From an uncultured Sulfolobales archaeon (GTDB lineage Archaea; Thermoproteota; Thermoprotei_A; Sulfolobales; Acidilobaceae): a DNA stretch of 36,255 nt. Position numbers and translations under genes: made by a program. Under the pieces are notes generated by a model. That model saw only the letters and a program-made list of their open reading frames with translations. It did no database searches and had not been told where the DNA came from. Positions 26,891-36,022 of this stretch are shown here, piece after piece; positions within the stretch are counted from its first letter, which is position 1; every line of letters starts with the position of its first letter. The stretch is taken from contig CAKZTZ010000028.1 in assembly GCA_937921695.1 (NCBI GenBank), positions 1 through 36,255 of the forward strand. Direction: 5' to 3'.

Positions 26891-26900
26891 GAATTTAATA
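26891..26900 (+). promoter_or_regulatory. TATA box for the ubiE-like gene
   Basis: GAATTTAATA lies about 36-45 nt before the TTG at 26936. A 6-bp hairpin, GCGGGG-CTG-CCCCGC (26920-26934), sits between the AGGAG Shine-Dalgarno and the start codon. Confidence 0.4.
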
Positions 26901-26935
26901 CTTTAGGATCACTATAGGAGCGGGGCTGCCCCGCC

Positions 26936-27649
26936 TTGAAGAGCCCTGGGAGCAAGGCTTTCACCGTTAAAAACATGTTTGACACGATAGCGGGGAAATA
27001 TGATTTGATGAACTCAATAGCGAGCCTTGGCATGGACAAGCTGTGGAGGAAGAAAGCGGCGAGAGAGTGTGCAACCCTCCCCGGGGGCTCCTATCTAGAC
27101 GTGTGCACGGGGACTGGAATGCTAGCCTTAGAGCTTGCAAGACTCGTAAGACCCGGGGGGCGGGTTGTAGGGATCGACTTCTCGAGGAACATGCTGGCAA
27201 TAGCTAGGGAGAGAGTTAAATGTTTAGGGTTTGAGAATATTGATCTCGTAGAGGGTGACGCTCTAAGCTTACCGTTTAATAGTGACACGTTCGACTGCGT
27301 CACCCTAGCTTTCTGCCTTAGGCACTTTGAGAGTATTGAGGAAGCTGTTAGAGAAATGGTTAGAGTGGCGAAGCCCGGGGGTAGAATCGTAATACTAGAG
27401 TTCTCGAGGTCAACAATACCACTCTATAACAAGGTATATAGTTTCTACCTGAACAGGATAGTGCCCATGCTAGGGAAAGCTATAGTTGGAAACGCCGACG
27501 CATACTGTTACCTTGCAGACTCTGTGAAAAACTTTCCAGTTAGAGAAGAACTGAAAGCCATAATGGAAAATTTAGGGTTGAAAAACGTGAAGTACTATGA
27601 ACTCGGCATGGGAGCAATAGCCATACATAGGGGCGTTAAGCAGCCTTAA
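26936..27649 (+). CDS. ubiE: UbiE/MenG-like quinone methyltransferase
   Basis: SAM-dependent C-methyltransferase of menaquinone-type quinone synthesis. 237 residues. The N-terminal VKNMFDTIAGKYDLMNSIASLGMDKLWRK is typical of the UbiE/COQ5 family. It is followed by motif I YLDVCTGTGMLALEL, motif II VVGIDFSRNML, and the family signature LRHFESIEEAVREMVRVAKPGGRIVILEFSR. TTG start. It suggests a membrane-quinone respiratory chain in the host, although the exact quinone cannot be read. Confidence 0.92.
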   Translation: MKSPGSKAFTVKNMFDTIAGKYDLMNSIASLGMDKLWRKKAARECATLPGGSYLDVCTGTGMLALELARLVRPGGRVVGIDFSRNMLAIARERVKCLGFENIDLVEGDALSLPFNSDTFDCVTLAFCLRHFESIEEAVREMVRVAKPGGRIVILEFSRSTIPLYNKVYSFYLNRIVPMLGKAIVGNADAYCYLADSVKNFPVREELKAIMENLGLKNVKYYELGMGAIAIHRGVKQP

Positions 27650-27653
27650 CCCA

Positions 27654-27688
27654 GGGCTAACAAAATTCCCCAAAAAGTGCGCTAGCCC
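27654..27688. terminator. Possible bidirectional stem between convergent ubiE and atpC
   Basis: GGGCTA (27654-27659) and TAGCCC (27683-27688) can pair with a 23-nt loop in the 58-bp convergent gap. There is no clear T-run after it, so support is weak. Confidence 0.2.
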
Positions 27689-27707
27689 CTCTAAACTCGT
27701 TAAAAAC

Positions 27708-28748
27708 CTAGGCTTCTAGGATTAGCTCGTCGAGGATCTCGTCGGGTTTAAGTTTATACTCTTTTGATGAGAGTATTAGCAGGATGTTGTTAACCTCTAG
27801 TTTTAAGAGTATGAGGCTAGCGATTAGGAACGCCGGGTTGTACGGGTATCCTGACATGGCTTCCAGCGCTCTAGCTTTCATTGCCAGCTTGGAGTTTCTA
27901 CTAGAGGTGGTCTTAATGTCTTTGAGGGTTTTACCTTCGAACTTAACGTTTCTGAGGATCCCTCTAAGTTCTTCTGCAAGGCTCGCTATCTCCGTTTCTC
28001 TCTCATATATTTCTCTAACAGTTTTGAGGGAAACATTGCAGGCTCTAATGTTACCCCAGGCTATTTCGAGGATCCTCGTTTGTACTCCCAGCTCTTTAGC
28101 CATAGTGAGTGATGATAGTATTTTAGCTTCTATGTGGGGGCATAGGAGCCTCTCTAGTCCAGACTTTTTAGCTCCTCTTAAATCCTTTATAGCGTCGCTG
28201 TAGAGTCTTGTAGTTACTAGAGGTATCGCCCACACTATGGGGAGGCCTTCCTTAACCTCCCTCATGATGTTTAGGGAGGTTTCAAGGTAGGGGGCTGCCC
28301 AAGTTTTTTGGAGGGCTTCAACGATCTTGTGGGGCGATGTTAGGAGTTCCGGGTCCCTCAATACTTGATATGTTAGTGTTCCATCGTAGAAAGATGATGG
28401 GAGTGTTTCTTCAACAGGCCTGTTGGACGCTACTCTCTGCATTATTATTAAAAGATCTCTTAAGTCCTCCTCCCTCTCCACGGCTAGGACAGCGTTAAGC
28501 GCCTCGCCCGGGGCTACTCTAACCATATATCTCACTATCCTAAAATAACTCCCCCAAACTGAGGAGAAGATCTGGGTGAGACTCTTAGCTTCTCCCACGC
28601 CACGGTATTGAGACTCTCTCAAAGCTAGGAGTGCCTCGTTTAAATCTTTAGACAGGGCCATCTCCCTTATCTCTTCGCCTTTAAGGAGCCTCGACTTTAT
28701 AGCTCTAGCTACTACTATGGCTTGAGCGTAGCTCCAGGGGCCCGCCAC
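27708..28748 (-). CDS. atpC: A-type ATP synthase subunit C
   Basis: Central-rotor coupling subunit (V-ATPase d homologue) linking the membrane ring to the central stalk. 346 residues, mainly helical, with three internally similar helical layers. It begins PWSYAQAIVVARAIKSRLL and ends with the typical EVNNILLILSSKEYKLKPDEILDELILEA. Start GTG 28746-28748 with a GAGGTG Shine-Dalgarno. It lies 3 nt after the coiled-coil gene. The other ATP synthase genes are not in this window. Confidence 0.88.
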   Translation of the reverse strand: MAGPWSYAQAIVVARAIKSRLLKGEEIREMALSKDLNEALLALRESQYRGVGEAKSLTQIFSSVWGSYFRIVRYMVRVAPGEALNAVLAVEREEDLRDLLIIMQRVASNRPVEETLPSSFYDGTLTYQVLRDPELLTSPHKIVEALQKTWAAPYLETSLNIMREVKEGLPIVWAIPLVTTRLYSDAIKDLRGAKKSGLERLLCPHIEAKILSSLTMAKELGVQTRILEIAWGNIRACNVSLKTVREIYERETEIASLAEELRGILRNVKFEGKTLKDIKTTSSRNSKLAMKARALEAMSGYPYNPAFLIASLILLKLEVNNILLILSSKEYKLKPDEILDELILEA

Positions 28749-28751
28749 GAG

Positions 28752-29093
28752 CTACACCTCTCTAAGCATTCTCTTAACCTCTTCGATGACAGCGTTTACA
28801 GCCTTATCAAAGTTAGAGCTGGCTTTACTCTCGAGTTTTCTAAGTTCTACTTCAAGCTTCCTAGAATATTCTAATCTCAGGGCCTCAGAGATTTTGAGAG
28901 CTTCACCTCTCAAGCTGGCAACTATGTCTAGGAGGCTCGCCCTAATATCTTCCCCTAGCTCCCTCTGCATCTCATCAGCATATTTAACAAGCTCGTTAGA
29001 CTTGGAAACAGTCTCTTCATGAAGCCTCTTAAGCTCCCCCTCAAGCCAGTTTATAGCCCAGGCGAGCCTTGACACTGGACCCTTAGAAGACAT
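28752..29093 (-). CDS. Coiled-coil protein, probable A-ATPase peripheral stalk subunit (E/H-like)
   Basis: About 113 residues of nearly continuous amphipathic helix rich in E, K, L and R (LEGELKRLHEETVSKSNELVKYADEMQREL..., ending AVIEEVKRMLREV). Position directly before atpC and the coiled-coil pattern fit a peripheral-stalk subunit such as E or H/G. The C-terminal globular domain of subunit E is missing, so an H-like or reduced E-like subunit is more likely. I start it at ATG 29091-29093, preceded by a TATA box 34-43 nt upstream. A TTG four codons earlier is less suited. Confidence 0.6.
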   Translation of the reverse strand: MSSKGPVSRLAWAINWLEGELKRLHEETVSKSNELVKYADEMQRELGEDIRASLLDIVASLRGEALKISEALRLEYSRKLEVELRKLESKASSNFDKAVNAVIEEVKRMLREV

Positions 29094-29126
29094 TTTAAAC
29101 CCCAAAACGTGTCTCAGAGCTTAACC

Positions 29127-29136
29127 TATTTAAATA
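29127..29136 (-). promoter_or_regulatory. TATA box for the stalk-atpC pair
   Basis: TATTTAAATA (palindromic) lies about 34-43 nt before the ATG at 29093. It lies between this gene and the stop of the ZIP gene at 29137. Confidence 0.5.
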
Positions 29137-29952
29137 TTACCCTAAGATTGTATCAAGGTAGATCATGGCTATAAATCCTATGAAGAAGCCTAGAGTAGCA
29201 TATCTCTCCCTACCGCTCCCATGGCTCTCGGGCAGAGCCTCATGTACAACAACGTAAACCATAGCCCCGGCTGCTGAAGATAAGCCTAGGTATAGAATGA
29301 AGGGGAGCCCGCTGAAAACAGACACAGAAAGTAATGCTGCTAAAGTCTCGCTCAGCCCGCTTAAAGCAGCCACAGAGACTGCTAGAAACCTGCTCCCCGT
29401 TACACCTAAGACTGGGAGAGCTACAGCTAACCCTTCAGGAACATCCTGGAGGCCTATAGCTAAGCCTACTTTAAAGCCTTCGCCGAGATCGTAAGCCGAA
29501 GCTACCCCTATAGAGTAGCCTTCAGGAATATTATGTATCAATATGGCGAGAGCCACGAGCCACGCAGCTTTTATCTTCCTCCTAGCTGAAACCCAGCCCT
29601 CGAAGCCCTTAAACAAGTGCTCGTGAGGTAGGAGTTCATTGATTAAAGCTATGACTACAGCTCCCCCCAGGAAGCCTGAGAGAGCAACTATTATCCCCCC
29701 ATGTTCTATTGAGGGGAGTAGGAGGCTCGTGAAACTAGCTACTATCATAACCCCGCTACTGAAGCCAAGCCCCACATCTATCATGAACTCTAGAGACCGG
29801 GGGTCCCCCCTTCTATATTTAACTAGTAGAACAGGTAGAGACCCGAGAGTTGTGAGTGCGGCTGCCAGCAGGGACATTATGAGGGCTAATGCTATGCTGC
29901 TCCCACCGGTTAAGCCTATAATTATTTCTCGGAGATACTCAAGGCCCGTCAA
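29137..29952 (-). CDS. ZIP-family divalent metal transporter
   Basis: Membrane importer of zinc, iron or related ions, ZupT-like. About eight hydrophobic segments are seen in ~270 residues. The ZIP signatures are [12 protein letters not shown] in TM4 and [15 protein letters not shown] in TM5, with metal-binding His/Glu and Asp/Glu. A short loop holds the histidine pair (LPHEHLFKG). I favour TTG 29950-29952 as start, 6 nt after a GAGGGTG Shine-Dalgarno; the longer GTG at 29961 has no spacing. The start overlaps the end of cbf5, so it is coupled to it. Confidence 0.88.
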   Translation of the reverse strand: MTGLEYLREIIIGLTGGSSIALALIMSLLAAALTTLGSLPVLLVKYRRGDPRSLEFMIDVGLGFSSGVMIVASFTSLLLPSIEHGGIIVALSGFLGGAVVIALINELLPHEHLFKGFEGWVSARRKIKAAWLVALAILIHNIPEGYSIGVASAYDLGEGFKVGLAIGLQDVPEGLAVALPVLGVTGSRFLAVSVAALSGLSETLAALLSVSVFSGLPFILYLGLSSAAGAMVYVVVHEALPESHGSGRERYATLGFFIGFIAMIYLDTILG

Positions 29953-31040
29953 CGCCAGCACCCTCTCTTTTCCAGGCTCTGGGGTAGAGGCCTGTCTCCA
30001 TGACTACCCTGAGGGGCTCGACAACTATGCCTTTACTAGCTTCTATTATCTCATAGCTGCTCATGACGGCTTTACCTATAGCCACGAGCTCCCCCTTAAG
30101 CGTTAACATAGCAACCCTATCGCCTTTCCTAAGTCTCTCGCTAACCATAGAGACGCCGGGGGCTGCTAGTTTAGCGCCGTGAGCTATGCTCTCCACAGCT
30201 GTATCCCTTAAAACTATGAGGGGCATACCGCAGACTATGTATTCTCCAGGCATAACGGTTTTCCTCAACATATCATCTTTACCTTCAACCTTCCACCTGT
30301 ATACAGCTTCAGAGAGTTCCTGGAGCCTGACGAGCCCATGGCTTTCATGGAAGGGCCCAGTCTTCGTCCTCCTAAGTTCTCTCATGTGAGCTCCAACACC
30401 TAACACTAAGCCTATATCCCAGCAGAGCTTCCTAATATATGTTCCCGCGTCGCAAGCCACCCTCATTAACGCCAGCTTCCCATCATACTCTAAAAGCTCT
30501 ATCTCATGAACAGCCCTGCGCCTCACACTCCTCTTAACGCTACTCCTTAAAGGTGGCCTCTGATATATGACGCCTTTAAACTCCCCCAAAACCCTCCTAA
30601 GCTCATCCTCGGATACTGGAGCGTGGACATCCATAACGCACACATATTCTTTAGAAGAGTGCATGATAAACCCTATGATTTTAGTCATCTTCTCTAAAGC
30701 TATAGGTAGCACTCCCGTGACCCTGGGATCTCCCCACCACCTCCCAACAGCCTGGGGGTTAAGGTGGCTCTAGGGTCCCCCCATGACCTGCCTTGCTCAC
30801 ACCTAGAATCCTCTTAACCCAGGCGACTACCTCGTGGCTCGTGGGGCCAGGGGGTTTATCTAACAGTACGAGGCCATACTGTATATACTTATCTATAGGC
30901 CTCATAGTTGGAACCCAGCCGTATCTCTCGTCAGTGGGCTCTTCAAACTTAACTAGAAACTTTTCTCCAGGCCCGCAGAGCCTCCCAATAGACTCGATGA
31001 ACTCCCTACCCAGCCTGGTAACATCGAGGCCCGACAACAT
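29939..31040 (-). CDS. cbf5: Cbf5 (TruB/dyskerin-type tRNA/rRNA pseudouridine synthase), two exons joined by BHB splicing
   Basis: Catalytic subunit of the H/ACA RNP that converts guide-selected uridines to pseudouridine; it also acts on tRNA U55. The gene is split. Exon 1 is 31040-30770 (271 nt) and exon 2 is 30729-29939 (791 nt), together 353 residues. Exon 1 has [21 protein letters not shown]. Exon 2 has [40 protein letters not shown] and a PUA domain (about 255-335, [25 protein letters not shown]). Read straight through, exon 1 stops at TLEPP. Removing 40 nt restores HGGTLDPRVTG, with the catalytic Asp at residue 91. Crenarchaeal cbf5 genes are known to carry an intron at this site. ATG start with a GAGGGG Shine-Dalgarno. 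Confidence 0.93.
30730..30769 (-). other. 40-nt archaeal BHB intron in cbf5
   Basis: On the minus strand the junction folds as a near-perfect bulge-helix-bulge. The outer helix is GGGA (30776-30779) with TCCC (30725-30728). The central 4-bp helix is CCCT (30772-30775) with GGGG (30732-30735). Two 3-nt AGA bulges lie on opposite strands (30769-30771 and 30729-30731). The inner intron helix is GCCACC/GGTGGT, with a further CCCA/TGGG hairpin. Cleavage after the second base of each AGA removes 40 nt, which shifts the frame and deletes the in-frame TAA. The join CTAG|ATCCC creates the codon GAT for the catalytic aspartate. Confidence 0.9.
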
Positions 31041-31042
31041 TG

Positions 31043-31069
31043 TAGACCCCTCATTTCCAGGGGGGTCTA
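31043..31069. repeat. 8-bp perfect inverted repeat just before the cbf5 start
   Basis: TAGACCCC (31043-31050) and GGGGTCTA (31062-31069) are separated by 11 bp. The repeat ends 2 bp from the cbf5 ATG and lies between the TATA box and the start codon. As DNA it is a candidate operator. If transcribed, its downstream arm covers the GAGGGG Shine-Dalgarno. Confidence 0.6.
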
Positions 31070-31072
31070 AGA

Positions 31073-31080
31073 CTTTTAAG
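31073..31080 (-). promoter_or_regulatory. TATA box for cbf5
   Basis: Minus-strand CTTAAAAG within CCCTTAAAAGTC, about 33-40 nt before the cbf5 ATG. Transcription would start near 31050, inside the inverted repeat. Confidence 0.5.
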
Positions 31081-31152
31081 GGCTAGCATAGTGTTTAGAG
31101 CATGGTTAAGGCTTTATCTCAGTAGTGAGGCCTTCCTAGAGGTGGCGTCTCA

Positions 31153-32160
31153 GTGCTCGTTAAGGTGGACTTTGAGGCTGCAAGGCTTCTAGGCGGTTTT
31201 CTCAGAGTATTAGCCTCGAAGACCCCCTTCGACGACTTTACAAACCCAGACTTCTACCCCCCGGTTAACGCTAGTAGGAGGGAAATAGTCTCTTATTTCC
31301 TCGTTATGGTAGCCATGGATCATAGGCTTAGCAGGCCCGGGAGACCCTATGAGGCTATTGTCGACGGTAGACTATACCATGGGGCTGACCTCCTTTATAA
31401 ACTAGGCTCTAAGAAATACGCGGAAGACCCGGGGTTTTTCGAGGCTGAGAAGTTATCTAAGGTTAATGTTAAGGATATCCTAGAATGGCTTAGCGTGGAA
31501 ACCGGGGGCAGGACTGTCAAACCTCCAGACCCTGAAGTTAGAGCGGAGCTCCTGAGAGACTTGGGGGTTAAACTTTTAAAACTCTATGATGGAGACCCCT
31601 ACGCTGTAATAGTTGACTCTGCCAACTATTTGAAGAAGGGGGTTCAAGGGGGCTTCATAAACATTCTAAAAACATTCAAAGCATACCAAGACCCTGTAGA
31701 GAAGAAAAACTATCTACTAGCCAAGTTCCTAGAGAGGAGGAGGGTCCTCGAAATAGTTGACGATCATAACAAGGAAGTCCCCGTAGACAACCACCTAGTA
31801 AGAATAGCTATAAGAACAGGGATAATAGACGTAGACCCTGAAACCCTAGAAGCCATAGCACTAGGAGTAGAGTTCACAGAAGAGAAAGACGTAATACTGA
31901 GGAAAACAGCGAGAATAGCATACAAAGAAGCGGCTAGAACAGCAAACATAGACCCTTTCACGCTAGACGACACACTATGGAGCTTCGGGAGAAAATGCTG
32001 CACAAGAGAAAACCCAACATGCAAACACACATGCAGAACTGAATGCGCGAAAACAGGAGGATGCAATGGAGGATGCCCCCTAGCTGAGACATGTAAAGCC
32101 TATAAAAACCCTAAATACATGGTCCCAGAACACAACTATACAAACACGTGGTGGTACTAG
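31153..32160 (+). CDS. HhH-glycosylase-like protein with cysteine-rich C-terminal cluster (Qng1-like fold)
   Basis: 335 residues, start GTG with a GGTGG Shine-Dalgarno. The body has a layout like queuosine-salvage glycosylases (DUF2419/Qng1): EIVSYFLVMVAMDHRLS, AELLRDLGVKLLKLYDGD, ILKTFKAYQDP, LLAKFLERRRVLEIV, and a C-terminal LDDTLWSFGRKCC. The segment VPVDNHLVRIAIRTGIID also resembles the VDTHV..R...R.GL strand-turn of endonuclease III. The last ~50 residues hold ten cysteines (KCCTRENPTCKHTCRTEC, GGCNGGCPLAETC), fitting an iron-sulfur loop as in EndoIII, perhaps more. The HhH GVGxKTA hairpin of EndoIII is not seen. The exact substrate, DNA base or modified nucleoside, is unresolved. Confidence 0.6.
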   Translation: MLVKVDFEAARLLGGFLRVLASKTPFDDFTNPDFYPPVNASRREIVSYFLVMVAMDHRLSRPGRPYEAIVDGRLYHGADLLYKLGSKKYAEDPGFFEAEKLSKVNVKDILEWLSVETGGRTVKPPDPEVRAELLRDLGVKLLKLYDGDPYAVIVDSANYLKKGVQGGFINILKTFKAYQDPVEKKNYLLAKFLERRRVLEIVDDHNKEVPVDNHLVRIAIRTGIIDVDPETLEAIALGVEFTEEKDVILRKTARIAYKEAARTANIDPFTLDDTLWSFGRKCCTRENPTCKHTCRTECAKTGGCNGGCPLAETCKAYKNPKYMVPEHNYTNTWWY

Positions 32161-32420
32161 TAGCACCTCAACCCCCGACATTCTATCTGGTGCCTCACCC
32201 ACAGCTTAGATGCCTCAAAAACCTCATACCTAGTTATGCAACAGCGTTTTCCCGTCAACAAGGACAGAGCCCTAAACCCTGTTTAATAACCAAAAGGCAG
32301 CCTAAGATGTGACCGCCTATGTAGCTTCTAGCAAGCCCATGAGCCATAACGGGTTGGGGGCGCGCTTTTTCCCCTCTCCATGTGCCCGGGCGCAGGCAAC
32401 TATACGCTGGTTGACTAGAA
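32161..32420. other. 260-bp intergenic stretch with no assigned gene
   Basis: It lies between the HhH-like gene and tRNA-Leu. No open frame looks coding, and no C/D or tRNA signature was found on either strand. It contains GC-rich segments (GGGTTGGGGGCGCGC, GCCCGGGCGC) that could fold, so a non-coding RNA cannot be excluded. I cannot assign anything here. Confidence 0.4.
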
Positions 32421-32508
32421 TGGTGCGGGGGGTGGGATTTGAACCCACGCAGGCCTACGCCATCGGGTCCTGAGCCCGACCCCTTTGACCAGGCTCGGGC
32501 ACCCCCGC
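32421..32508 (-). tRNA. tRNA-Leu (anticodon CAG)
   Basis: A full cloverleaf can be drawn on the minus strand. The acceptor stem is GCGGGGG with CCCCCGC, then A and an encoded CCA (32423-32421). The D-stem is CCC/GGG. The anticodon stem TCGGG/CCCGA encloses the loop CTCAGGA (anticodon CAG). A long variable arm with a GGC/GCC stem is typical of Leu, and the T-arm is GTGGG-TTCAAAT-CCCAC. It decodes CUG. No intron is present. It is divergent from secY with only about 87 bp between. Confidence 0.96.
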
Positions 32509-32542
32509 CCTATGTTTCATGGTGTCTGCCTGGGCTAATTAA

Positions 32543-32552
32543 GGTTTTAAGT
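32543..32552 (+). promoter_or_regulatory. TATA box for the secY operon
   Basis: GGTTTTAAGT lies about 44-53 nt before the preferred secY ATG at 32596. A GGTGG Shine-Dalgarno at 32583-32587 lies 8 nt before that ATG. Confidence 0.5.
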
Positions 32553-32595
32553 TTCACTTTAGACTTTAGCTTTTTGGATGTGGGTGGCTTCGCTG

Positions 32596-34580
<1,985 letters not shown>

Positions 34581-34584
34581 AGTC

Positions 34585-35034
34585 TTGCAGGGGCCCTCCA
34601 TACTACCCATAATAGCGGCCATAGCATCTTTCCTCTCACTCTACATAGCTATAGCAGCCTATAGAACCCTCTACTCCCTAGAAGAAGTTAAGAAAGCTGT
34701 TGAGATAGTTGCAGAATACAAGTCCATATCAGCACTCTCGAAAGATAAGAGGGCTGCTAGGAGGTTGAAGAGTATGGAGCCTGAGTATAAGAAAGCTAGG
34801 AGCCTAATATTGAAGAGCACCATAGTCAAGTTCGCCCTAATAACATTATCATACATATCCTTCTCCCTAATACTCACAATAATATACCCGGCCGTGGAAA
34901 CCCCATACTACATACCCCTAATAACACTACATGCAGAGCTTGAAGGGAGGGAAGTCATAGTAATGCCAATACTCTACCTCCACTTCTTCATATTCCTCTA
35001 CGCCATGCTACTCTACAGAGACCTAATAATCTAA
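34585..35034 (+). CDS. DUF106/EMC3-like membrane insertase homologue (Oxa1 superfamily)
   Basis: 149 residues, TTG start. The N-terminal segment ILPIIAAIASFLSLYIAIAAYRTLY is followed by a cytoplasmic basic coiled region (SKDKRAARRLKSMEPEYKKARSLILKS) and two more membrane segments (FALITLSYISFSLILTIIY; LYLHFFIFLYAMLLY). This layout matches DUF106, the archaeal relatives of EMC3, TMCO1 and YidC/Oxa1 that assist membrane protein insertion. The position beside secY supports that role. Third codon positions are very A/C-rich at the 3' end. Confidence 0.88.
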   Translation: MQGPSILPIIAAIASFLSLYIAIAAYRTLYSLEEVKKAVEIVAEYKSISALSKDKRAARRLKSMEPEYKKARSLILKSTIVKFALITLSYISFSLILTIIYPAVETPYYIPLITLHAELEGREVIVMPILYLHFFIFLYAMLLYRDLII

Positions 35035-35083
35035 AACCCTCCAAGCACTGGCCTAGCATATAGTATCCTAGATCGTTTGGGAA

Positions 35084-35093
35084 GATTTTAAAG
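35084..35093 (+). promoter_or_regulatory. TATA-like element before eL34
   Basis: GATTTTAAAG lies 64-73 nt before the eL34 start in the 107-nt gap after DUF106. A second AT element (AACACTTAAGGC, 35109-35120) lies closer. A promoter here would agree with the abrupt return to T/G-rich third positions in eL34. Confidence 0.4.
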
Positions 35094-35156
35094 GCTATTT
35101 TCAAAAGTTAAACACTTAAGGCACAGAGATATCATGAGGTTTTGTGGGTGGGCGGT

Positions 35157-35435
35157 GTGGTTAAGCCTGCTTTGAGGTCTAGGAGTTTAAGGAGGGTTTA
35201 TAGGAGAACCCCTGGGGGGAGGACTGTAGTCCACTATGAGAGGGGGAGGCCTGGCAGGGCTGTGTGTACTGTTTGCGGAAGGCCTCTAGCTGGTGTCCCC
35301 AGGGTTAGGAGTGTGGAGTTGCATGGCTTGAGTAGGAGTAGGAAGAGGCCTAACAGGCCTTATGGTGGGGTTTTATGCTCGAGTTGTCTAGCCAACGCGA
35401 TAGCGAGAGCGGCTATAAAACAGGCCCTACAATAG
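35157..35435 (+). CDS. rpl34e: Large ribosomal subunit protein eL34
   Basis: 50S protein of archaea and eukaryotes. [21 protein letters not shown] is the typical beginning, so I choose GTG 35157 (GGTGG Shine-Dalgarno 5 nt upstream) rather than the TTG at 35142. Two zinc knuckles are present, CTVCGRP and CSSCLAN. 92 residues, the family's usual length. Third-base T+G is 32 of the first 40 codons by my count. Confidence 0.96.
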   Translation: MVKPALRSRSLRRVYRRTPGGRTVVHYERGRPGRAVCTVCGRPLAGVPRVRSVELHGLSRSRKRPNRPYGGVLCSSCLANAIARAAIKQALQ

Positions 35436-35983
35436 TTATATCAGGCTCTCCAGGCTCTGGGAAGTCTACTTATGCTAGGAGGCTTTCATCAGACCTAGGC
35501 CTTAAATACTATAGTTCCGGTGAGGTTTTCAGAGCTATAGCTAGGGAGAGGGGGGTTAGTATTGTGGAGTTGACTAGGATGGCTGAGAGGGATCCAAGTA
35601 TTGATATTGAAATAGAGAGGAGAACCCTCAGCGTAGCTAGGGAAGGTAATGTCGTCATAGACAGCCATCTCGCAGCATGGCTCCTAGCATCTTCAGCCGA
35701 CATGCTAGTATATGTTAAAGCCCCCCTGAAAATTAGGGCTGAGAGGCTTTCAGCTAGAGATGGTAAGAGTATAGTTGAATCATATAGGGAAATAATGGCT
35801 AGAGAGGAGAGTCAGAGGTTTAGGTTCGCAGAATACTATGGGCTTGACACTACAGACCTCTCAATATTCCACCTAGTATTAGATACGGGAGCATATAGTT
35901 TAGAAGAAGCATATAACATTATAAAACTCGCTGTAGTTAAAAGAATTAAAAGCCTAGGATATACATTAAGAGAAAACATATAA
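35375..35983 (+). CDS. cmk: Archaeal cytidylate kinase
   Basis: Phosphorylates CMP/dCMP. The P-loop is [30 protein letters not shown], followed by [32 protein letters not shown] and [38 protein letters not shown], all matching archaeal Cmk. The ORF start (ATG 35375) overlaps eL34 by 61 nt and adds about 18 residues before the usual GPTIVISG beginning. A TTG at 35384 is the only other conventional in-frame start near it. The N-terminus is therefore uncertain. Confidence 0.93.
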   Translation: MLELSSQRDSESGYKTGPTIVISGSPGSGKSTYARRLSSDLGLKYYSSGEVFRAIARERGVSIVELTRMAERDPSIDIEIERRTLSVAREGNVVIDSHLAAWLLASSADMLVYVKAPLKIRAERLSARDGKSIVESYREIMAREESQRFRFAEYYGLDTTDLSIFHLVLDTGAYSLEEAYNIIKLAVVKRIKSLGYTLRENI

Positions 35984-36022
35984 ACCTAGAACACTAAAAT
36001 AACCCATCCAACGGGGTTAGAA

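Noticed and set aside
32421-32508. Intron in tRNA-Leu
   Set aside because: The anticodon stem and a 7-nt loop are continuous and the cloverleaf closes at normal length, so no intron is present.
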